From contig JADJJL010000003.1 in assembly GCA_016710265.1 (NCBI GenBank), forward strand, positions 412,501-476,500: 64,000 nt of DNA, written 5' to 3'. A program made the position numbers and the translations under genes. Below, in pieces: positions 26,426 to 34,900 of the stretch; positions within the stretch are counted from its first letter, which is position 1; every line of letters begins with the position of its first letter. The DNA comes from Saprospiraceae bacterium. Its GTDB lineage: Bacteria > Bacteroidota > Bacteroidia > Chitinophagales > Saprospiraceae. The notes beneath the pieces were generated by a model. That model saw only the letters and a program-made list of their open reading frames with translations, had not been told where the DNA came from and searched no databases.

Positions 26426-29400
26426 ATGGATTTAAAAGAAAATAAAATTTTAGGCTGGTTAGAAAAAATATCGAATTCTCTTTTTTCTACCAGAGCTGGA
26501 GGAATATATATATTACTATTTGCAGCATCAATAGGTATCGCTACTTTTATTGAAAACGATTTTGGTACTAGCGCTGCACAAAAGGTGATTTTTAAGTCAA
26601 GATGGTTTGAATTATTACTCGTTTTATTTGGCACTTGTGTTCTGGTGAATATATTTAGATTTAAAATGATACCACTAAAGAAATGGGCCTCAGTTACATT
26701 TCATTCCTCAATCATTATTATTTTAATTGGCGCAGGAGTTACCAGATATTTTGGATATGAGGGAATGATGCATATTAGAGAGGGCGAAGATTCCAGTACA
26801 TTTCTTTCTTCAGAAACTTTTATAAATTTTTTATGGGAAGACGGAAAGCAAGTATATGGTTGGGAAAGTCCGATTTTAATCAGCAGCCTGGGATCCAATC
26901 GATTTGAAGAAGAATATCTATTAGGTAGTGAATTATTAAAAATAAGATTGAAAGAAGTAATTGCCAATCCTAAAGAATTAATTTCATCGGATCCTTCTGG
27001 ACAAGCTGTTCTTAAGATTGTGATTGGAGGTGCGGGGGGAAGAGAAGAATACATTTTAAAATATGGCTCTTCTTTAAATTTAGGTCGACTAAAATTGTCT
27101 TTTACGGATGAAAGTTTACCAGGGTTTCAATGGATTACTTTGAGAAATGATACCTTATTATTTACTCCGGATAGACCATTTACAAGAATGATAATGGCTA
27201 CTCAAAAACAGGATACTCTATTTGCTCTTGAGACCAGGCAGATGAGCTTGAGATCACTGTATTCCGATGGTCAATCCAATTTTGTGGTTTCAGAATTTGA
27301 TCCATCTGCCATCGTAGAATTGGTTTCTGAAAATCGGAAAATTAAAAATGAAAGCATGGTATCCCTAAAAATGGAGGTGGAGTCGGGATCAGGAACTGAG
27401 GAAATTTTATTGACTGGCCGAAAAGGTGAAGCTGGACGCGCAAAGATTTTAGACATTAATGGTAATAAATTTTCTATTTCTTATGGATCCAAGTTGTATC
27501 GTCTTCCATTTTCAATTGCCTTGCGTGATTTTATTTTGGACAGATACCCAGGCACTGAAAATCCTTCTTCATATGCCAGTGAAGTGACATTGATCGACGA
27601 TCGCGAATTTGTTAAAATGGATTATCGAATATTCATGAACAATATTTTAAGTTACAATGGATTTCGTTTTTTCCAATCCTCCTATGATCCTGATGAAGCA
27701 GGCACCTACCTCAGTGTTAATCATGATGCATGGGGCACCTGGATTTCTTATATAGGATATGCTTTATTGACGATAGGATTAATTATGATTTTCTTTTTGA
27801 AAAATACCCGATTTAAATTTTTAATGGATCGTTTGAAGCAATATCAAAGCACTGCAATTTTGATTTTTATTTTTGTATCATCGCTTATTCAGTTGAATGC
27901 TCAAACTACCAATTACCCTAAACCTTCTATTAGTCCAACACATGCTGTGCAACTTGGTAAAATGATTGTCCAAGATCACCAAGGCAGATTTAAGCCATTT
28001 AATACAATGAGCAATGAAGTACTTAGAAAAATATCCAAGAAAGAAAAACTGGGTAGTCTGAGTTCTGAACAAGTCATGATGTCCATGCTCATGCATCCTG
28101 ATGAATGGGAAGCAGTGCCTTTGATCCATGCGGGTAAACACCCTCAAGTATTGAAATTGCTTTCTGCTTCTGAAGGATTGATAGAATATAGAAAGTTTTT
28201 TGATGAGTCCGGACAATACAAATTAAAGGATCCAGTGAGAATTGCACAAAATATGAATCCAAAGGATCAAGGTACTTTTGAGAAAGCGATTATTAAATTG
28301 GATGAAAAAGTCAATATCAGCAATATGGTTTTTTCTGGACGTTTATTCAGAATACTTCCATTGAGTGGTGATGACAACCATACCTGGATATCACCTGCTC
28401 AAGCATCCGACATAAACGATCCAAGAGAGTTATTTGCCATGGAATTTTTTCCAAAATATTTGACAGCATTAAGACAATCGGAGGAGTCCAAGGATGATCA
28501 TTTGCCTACTCAGTTACTTGAAGAATTAGGCAATTACCAACGAAAAATTTCTTCTGCTGTTTTACCAAGCAACAATCAAATTAAAGCCGAACTGTGGTTA
28601 AACAAATCAAGTGTATTTGCAACACTTGGAGTGGTTTTTGCTTTGGCTGGAGTTTTGACGTTGTTGATTTTTATTGCAGGCGTGTTTAATGAAAAATGGA
28701 AAAGTTTACAAATCAGAAATGCGGCGTTTGGAATTATTGCTTTGGCATTTTTCTTTCAAACTTTGGGCTTGGCAGCTAGATGGTACGTTTCAGGTCGCGC
28801 TCCGTGGAGCAATGGTTACGAATCCATGATTTATATTTCATGGACGACGGTTCTTGCGGGATTGTTGTTTAGCAGAAAATCTTTGGGAGGATTAACCGCC
28901 ACTTGCATTTTAGCAGCCACCGTATTGTTGGTGGCAGGCATGAGTTGGTTGGATCCTGAGATCACTCCACTTGTTCCTGTTTTGAAATCCTATTGGTTGA
29001 CGATCCATGTTTCATTGGAAGCTGGAAGTTATGGATTTTTAATGCTGGGAGCGGTCATTGGAATGCTCAATTTATTGCTGATCAGCATTAGTAAGAAATC
29101 AAATTTTTCCCGCGTTGAAAAAAACATTAAGGAATTAAGTGTGGTAAGTGAAATAACTGTGACTGGAGGATTAATTATGGTGAGCGTGGGCACTTATCTT
29201 GGTGGCGTTTGGGCCAATGAATCATGGGGTAGATATTGGGGATGGGATGCAAAAGAAACCTGGGCCCTGGTTACCATTTTAGTATATGCATTTATACTTC
29301 ACATGAGATTTATACCTGGACTAAAAAGTTTGTTTGCCTATAATTTTGCAAGCCTTTTTGGATTTGCCACCGTCATCATGACCTATTATGGTGTAAATTA

Positions 29401-29551
29401 TTATCTATCTGGTTTGCATTCTTATGCTGCGGGTGATCCTGTTCCTATTCCCCCACAAGTATATATCACAGCCATGGTTTTGGCATTGTTAAGCATTGTT
29501 TCATTTATACAATATAGGAGGATTTACAAACAAGGAATTTTCTTGCGTTAA
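26426..29551 (+). CDS. ccsBA: Cytochrome c biogenesis protein, CcsB-CcsA (ResB-ResC) fusion
   Basis: 1041 residues, the typical size of the fused system II haem lyase in Bacteroidota. The N-terminal ResB/CcsB part (about 1-460) has three early helices, a large periplasmic loop and a helix near 440. A periplasmic linker follows (about 490-720). The C-terminal CcsA part has several helices, the haem-binding WWD segment WGRYWGWDAKETW and flanking histidines in YWLTIHVSLEAGSYG, LHMRF and LSGLHSY. It exports haem and attaches it to CXXCH motifs in the periplasm. It lies tail to tail, one base apart, with the operon encoding 90 CXXCH sites, so it is the likely supplier of their haem attachment. Confidence 0.93.
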   Translation: MDLKENKILGWLEKISNSLFSTRAGGIYILLFAASIGIATFIENDFGTSAAQKVIFKSRWFELLLVLFGTCVLVNIFRFKMIPLKKWASVTFHSSIIIILIGAGVTRYFGYEGMMHIREGEDSSTFLSSETFINFLWEDGKQVYGWESPILISSLGSNRFEEEYLLGSELLKIRLKEVIANPKELISSDPSGQAVLKIVIGGAGGREEYILKYGSSLNLGRLKLSFTDESLPGFQWITLRNDTLLFTPDRPFTRMIMATQKQDTLFALETRQMSLRSLYSDGQSNFVVSEFDPSAIVELVSENRKIKNESMVSLKMEVESGSGTEEILLTGRKGEAGRAKILDINGNKFSISYGSKLYRLPFSIALRDFILDRYPGTENPSSYASEVTLIDDREFVKMDYRIFMNNILSYNGFRFFQSSYDPDEAGTYLSVNHDAWGTWISYIGYALLTIGLIMIFFLKNTRFKFLMDRLKQYQSTAILIFIFVSSLIQLNAQTTNYPKPSISPTHAVQLGKMIVQDHQGRFKPFNTMSNEVLRKISKKEKLGSLSSEQVMMSMLMHPDEWEAVPLIHAGKHPQVLKLLSASEGLIEYRKFFDESGQYKLKDPVRIAQNMNPKDQGTFEKAIIKLDEKVNISNMVFSGRLFRILPLSGDDNHTWISPAQASDINDPRELFAMEFFPKYLTALRQSEESKDDHLPTQLLEELGNYQRKISSAVLPSNNQIKAELWLNKSSVFATLGVVFALAGVLTLLIFIAGVFNEKWKSLQIRNAAFGIIALAFFFQTLGLAARWYVSGRAPWSNGYESMIYISWTTVLAGLLFSRKSLGGLTATCILAATVLLVAGMSWLDPEITPLVPVLKSYWLTIHVSLEAGSYGFLMLGAVIGMLNLLLISISKKSNFSRVEKNIKELSVVSEITVTGGLIMVSVGTYLGGVWANESWGRYWGWDAKETWALVTILVYAFILHMRFIPGLKSLFAYNFASLFGFATVIMTYYGVNYYLSGLHSYAAGDPVPIPPQVYITAMVLALLSIVSFIQYRRIYKQGIFLR

Positions 29552-29552
29552 A

Positions 29553-30311
29553 TTACTTCAAAAGAGTAGCTTTTTCCATGATGATGGCATATTTGTAACC
29601 TGCTCCGAAATCTTTATTTAGTTGGATGATTCCTTTGAAGCTTACTTCATCCCCAATTTGAATATTTTCTTGGGAGGTAATAGTAAGATCCATATTTTTA
29701 TTCGATTCTTTGGTGCCATCTTGAATATGATACCAATTCATTCCCATGATTTGATAATTGGCTTTCACACATTTGCCATGGATGATCACTTCTTTTCCCT
29801 CAAATTTTGATTTGTTTGAAATAAGAGATTTAAGAGAAATGGCGTCTTTGGGTTTTTCTGAAATGGATTTTGCATCATCAGATTCATTTTTTGATTGGGA
29901 TTGCATTTTATTTTCAGAACTCAAGGTGCCACCTGGATGTTCTTTTGCATTGACAATACTAGACACCAATACAATTTCATCAAATACTTTATCCAATTCC
30001 TGACTTTGAAATTGGGTTTTTCTAAGTCCTCCTCTAAAAAAGTAGGTATCCCCCACAACCAGATCTTGCTTGGAAACTGCGATCCAGGATTCTTTTCCAT
30101 TTTCAGTGACCAAGGCATAACTATAACGTTCGGTTTGTAGCGTTTCTTTAATAATGACTTGATGAAATTCATCGGGAGAGCCTAGATTTTGTTTTACTTT
30201 TTGTTCTTTGACTTCCGCTGGATTTTGTTCCAATGGACTAATCACTTTAGGACCACTGTCACATGAATATATAAAAACTGTACTTGAAATGAGTAATAAT
30301 TTTTTGTACAT
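29553..30311 (-). CDS. Lipoprotein with OB-fold-like domains, last gene of the multihaem operon
   Basis: 252 residues. A signal peptide ends at lipobox IYSC. Two small beta domains are separated by a Lys/Ser/Asp-rich linker (about 135-165). The second (KFEGKEVIIHGKCVKANYQIMGMNWYHIQDG... GDEVSFKGIIQL) resembles the OB-fold/tRNA-anti-like domains of several bacterial lipoproteins found with cytochromes. The first (YSYALVTENGKESWIAVSK) looks similar. It starts two bases after the barrel gene's stop, so it is in the operon. It is probably an assembly or accessory factor on the periplasmic face; no haem motif is present. Confidence 0.75.
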   Translation of the reverse strand: MYKKLLLISSTVFIYSCDSGPKVISPLEQNPAEVKEQKVKQNLGSPDEFHQVIIKETLQTERYSYALVTENGKESWIAVSKQDLVVGDTYFFRGGLRKTQFQSQELDKVFDEIVLVSSIVNAKEHPGGTLSSENKMQSQSKNESDDAKSISEKPKDAISLKSLISNKSKFEGKEVIIHGKCVKANYQIMGMNWYHIQDGTKESNKNMDLTITSQENIQIGDEVSFKGIIQLNKDFGAGYKYAIIMEKATLLK

Positions 30312-30313
30312 GA

Positions 30314-31960
30314 TTATTTTTTATTTTTAGAAGTATTGGATTTTATTCTTTTCTGTAAAGTCACAAAATATCTGTGGTAAGGACTAATTTTACTGATACC
30401 TGACTCAAAGTTTAACATTAACAGGATGGTTTTGGAAATGTTTATTTGAGTTTGAATGCCAATAATATGTTGTTGGAGTTTAAGTTCATTGCTTAGATAT
30501 TGATAATCTGCAAATCTATAATTCAACTCAAGGTTTAATTTTGATTTTAAAAAATCTCGATACATTCTAGCGCTTAGAATATTTCCCCTAAGATATATAG
30601 TACTTAGATTATTAAAATTTGCATTAAAATTGGTATGGATGAGTGGAATTCTTTGTAAACTTAAACTGAAAGTATAATTGGTAGAATGGTCTGAAGCCCC
30701 CTGATATCTATAAAAAATACTCCCGGATAGATTTATTTTTCTGATTGGAGAATAATTGGCTTGTAATCTGATTCCTTGTCTAGTGGCTTCTGATAATAAT
30801 TGATCTACACGATTTGGAAATGATTCATAGAAAACTATGTTTCTTCGATTGTCGTATGAACCTTGCACATTCATTTTTTTAGAAATTTTATACCGCGCAC
30901 TAAAATACATTCCAGTTAATCTTAAATCCGTTTTTGTACTTTCTAAGTCATGGTGAAACAAATCAAATTCAGTGGAAAAGAAAATATTTACGGATGGAAG
31001 AGGATTGCTAGTATGCTGAAAATAAGCAAATCGCCTGTCTGTTTTGTCAAAGTACCATTGTTGAGCAAGGGCCAATGAATTTTGCATTACCCCATTTCTT
31101 GCATTTCTTGAATGGTTGATAAAAATTCCAACTTGTGGCAGGTGAATGTCAAAGGTATAGTTGGTTAAATCAGGTCTTGTACCCGCTATGATTCCTCCGG
31201 TCCAACTACGATGATTGTATTCTAATTGAAGACCATCTGCTGCACCCATATTGGAAAGGTATGGATTGATTCGACGTCCAAACCAGGCCAAGTAGTTTTT
31301 TCCTAATTGGTATGATAAAGACAAAGTGTATATTTTTAAATCGTTGGACAATGGACCTGTCCTTTGCTCAATACCATAGCGATATCTATAAGTGATGTAA
31401 CTTTGAAGAGAAAGCGGAGATCCTGAAATATTTTGTAAATTAAAATGACTTGACACTCGCATTCTTCCAAATCGATTTGTTTCGCCGGGATTCAAATCAC
31501 CATTGTTTGAAATCGAAAAGCGACCATTGACCAATTGTTTGGGGCGTTTATTTTTTACAATTGGTTCGATTGCAACAGCCATACTATCTTCCGGAAGATT
31601 AATAACAGGATTCACAATTTCTGTTGGTTCGGAAGGTTTAATAATTTTTTTTATGCCAATCTTGAGATGAAAAACGGTATCTCCTTTTTGAAGACCTCTT
31701 TCATTTATTCTGACACATACAGAAGAGCTGCTTGACTTTTGTTGGACCACCAAAACAGGAATGTATTCAATTCCCAATTTCAGGTAAAGGCTATCCCCTA
31801 GAGAAATGGATTCTGTGGATTTAAATTTAGTATAAATATGTGATTCATTGGTATAGGAAACAATTGATGGGATAAAGCTGGTATCTGATTGGGCTTCAAG
31901 CTTGCATTGCAGCAAATATAATACCATCAAAAAAAATACAAATCTAATCATACCACACAT
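30314..31960 (-). CDS. Outer-membrane beta-barrel protein of the multihaem operon
   Basis: 548 residues; ATG 31960 overlaps the preceding stop by one base (TAATG), and ATG 31951 is an alternative. A signal peptide ends near LEAQS. A soluble region of about 110 residues is followed from about residue 140 by roughly 390 residues of alternating amphipathic strands with aromatic girdles (for example YRYRYGIEQ, YLAWFGRRINPYL, NIFFSTEFDLFHH), enough for a barrel of around 20 or more strands, and by a basic tail. It has no CXXCH. Its place after two giant cytochromes invites comparison with the porin of porin-cytochrome complexes such as MtrB, although no sequence similarity to MtrB is evident. Confidence 0.8.
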   Translation of the reverse strand: MCGMIRFVFFLMVLYLLQCKLEAQSDTSFIPSIVSYTNESHIYTKFKSTESISLGDSLYLKLGIEYIPVLVVQQKSSSSSVCVRINERGLQKGDTVFHLKIGIKKIIKPSEPTEIVNPVINLPEDSMAVAIEPIVKNKRPKQLVNGRFSISNNGDLNPGETNRFGRMRVSSHFNLQNISGSPLSLQSYITYRYRYGIEQRTGPLSNDLKIYTLSLSYQLGKNYLAWFGRRINPYLSNMGAADGLQLEYNHRSWTGGIIAGTRPDLTNYTFDIHLPQVGIFINHSRNARNGVMQNSLALAQQWYFDKTDRRFAYFQHTSNPLPSVNIFFSTEFDLFHHDLESTKTDLRLTGMYFSARYKISKKMNVQGSYDNRRNIVFYESFPNRVDQLLSEATRQGIRLQANYSPIRKINLSGSIFYRYQGASDHSTNYTFSLSLQRIPLIHTNFNANFNNLSTIYLRGNILSARMYRDFLKSKLNLELNYRFADYQYLSNELKLQQHIIGIQTQINISKTILLMLNFESGISKISPYHRYFVTLQKRIKSNTSKNKK

Positions 31961-34900
31961 TATTCTTCACCGTCTGGATGACAAGAATAACAGGCATTGC
32001 TGTTGTATGAATAATTGTTGACTCCGTTGTGATCTGAGTCCGTTTCATTCTTTGGATGACAGGTCAGGCATTGGAAAATGCTATAATTATTGGGATTCGA
32101 ATGACATTCGTTACAATTGTTCCACTCATTTTCGTGACTTCCACTATAAATTGGAAAATACATCGCATCGTGGTCAAAAGTAGAAGGAACCCATGCATTT
32201 TGACTGTGACAATTTGTGCAGTTGGTTGGAAATTGCGCAGATTGATGATCCGGATTAGTGGTGTTGTTATAATCATCTTGGTGGCAACCATAACAGGTAT
32301 TCGGCGTATTGTTATAATTACCCATATGACAGGTAACACATTCATTGGCAATTTGAGCGTGTGCTCCTAATAAAGGATAATAATTATCATGGATTGAAAA
32401 ACTTGCAGGTGCCCATCCAGGCGCAGTAGTGTGACAACTTGCACAATCTGTTGGAATATTTAAGGCATTGTGATTTGGATTAGTTGAAGAATTGTAATCA
32501 GATTGATGGCAACCTACACAAGTATTCGGTGTATTGGTGTAATTTCCATTATGGCAGACGTTACAATTATTTCTGATAGGATCATGTGCTCCATCCAACA
32601 CATAATATTGGTCATGGATATCAAATCCTGCAGGTGACCATCCAGGTGCAGTAGTGTGACAATTCGCACAATCTGTAGGAATATTTAAAGAATTGTGATT
32701 TGGATTGACAGAAGAATTGTAATCAGTTTGATGACATCCTACACAAGTGTTTGGCGTATTGTTGTAATTTCCATTGTGGCAAACAGTACAATTGTTTCTT
32801 ATTGGATCGTGTGCACCATCTAAGACATAGTATTGATCGTGGTTGTCAAATCTTGCAGGCATCCAACCTGGGACCGTGGTATGACAACTAATACAATCTG
32901 TAGATAGATTTAAACTATTGTGATTTGGATTTTGACTATTATCATAATCGTTTTGATGACAAGCTACACATTCTAATGGGGTATTCTGATAGCCGTTTTG
33001 ATGACATTCAATACAATCCACGTTGATGTGTGCTCCCGTCAGAGGAAATCTGCTGTTATTGTGATCAAAAGCCATGTTTTTCTCGCCGGTAGGGTGACAG
33101 GCAAAACAAGCGTTGGATTGGTAAACATAACCACCAACGCCGTTGTGCTTATTATCGGTTTCAGGATTTAGATGGCAACCGGTGCAAGTAAAAACTTTGA
33201 AATCTGTTGGATTGGTATGGCAATCTACGCATTCATCCCATTCGTTTAGGTGTTTACCTGAGTAAATTGGAAAATACAAAGCATCATGCATAAAAGTAGA
33301 AGGCGCCCAACCATTTTCATTATGACAAGCTGCACAATCTGTTGGAAAACCAGCATTGACGTGATTCGGATTGGTGGTCTGGTCAAAATCTGATTGATGA
33401 CAGCCTACACAAGTATTAGGCGTATTGTTATATCCATTTTGATGACATTTTACACATTCTGTAGCGATGTCTTTATGTTTCCCCAACAGTGGATAAAACT
33501 GGTCGTGTATACCAAAGCTCGCAGGCCTCCAACCTGGTGCGGTGCTGTGACAGGTCACACAATCATTGGGAATATTCAAATTTTGGTGGTGGAGATCTTG
33601 CGCTAAATCATAATCTTGCTGATGACATCCCACACAAGTATTTGGTGTATTAGAATAGCCATTGATATGGCATCTTTTACAATCCTGGGAAATACTTAAA
33701 TGCGCACCATCCAATACGTAATATTGATCATGCACATCAAATTTGGCAGGAGTCCAGCCTGGATTGGTAGAATGGCAGGATACACAATCTGTAGATAGGC
33801 GAATTTTCTTATGATCCGGATCTTTACTTTGGTCAAAATCCATTTGATGACAATCGACACAAATAGTGGACGTTCCCTTAAATCCTGTTTTATGACATTC
33901 CAAACAATTGGCTTGTAAATGTGCTCCGGTTAATGGAAACATGGTGGTATTGTGATCAAAGTTTACATCTGCATCTCCGGTTGGATGACAAGCCAAGCAT
34001 GCCTGATCTTGATATACATACCCACCCACACCCATATGCTTTTCATCTGTCTCTGGATTCATGTGACAAATCACACAACTCGTAACAGCAAAATTATTTG
34101 GATTGGTATGACATTCATTGCATTGTGACCATACACCTTTGTGTTTGCCACTGTAGATTGGAAAATATTTACCATCATGGTCAAACTGTGCTGGAGTCCA
34201 TGCATTTTCACCATGACATTCTTTACAATCAGTAGGGAATTGCGCTTGGCGGTGATTTGGGTTTTGAGAATTGTCAAACTCAGCTTGATGGCAACCTACA
34301 CAAGTATTTGGTGTATTGTTGTATCCTGATATATGGCAAGCTTTACAATCTTGAGAAATCATCTTGTGTGCTCCTTGCAAAACGTAATATTGATCGTGAT
34401 TGTCAAATTTTGCAGGCGTCCATCCCGGAGTTGTACTGTGGCAACTTGCACAATCATTTGATAAATTTAATTTTCGATGATCCGGATCTAAACTTTGATT
34501 AAAATCCAGTTGATGACAATCCACACAAACAGTAGAAGTACCTTTAAATCCATTTTGATGGCATTCCAGACAATTCGCTTGAACATGAGCCCCCGTTAGT
34601 GGAAATAAAGTCGCATTATGATCAAACTTTAAATCTGCGTCTCCAGTAGGATGACAAGCGAAACAAGCAGCATCTTGAAATATATAACCGCCAACACCTT
34701 GATGTTTTTCATCCGTCTCTGGATTTTGGTGACAAACAGTACAACTAAATTTTTCAAATTCGCCAGGTGTAGTATGACAATCGAGACATTGAGCCCATTC
34801 ACCTTTGTGCTTTCCTGAGTAAATGGGAAAATGCATTCCATCATGGTCAAAAGTAGAAGGAACCCAACTTGATTGAGAATGACAACTGATGCAGTCTGTG

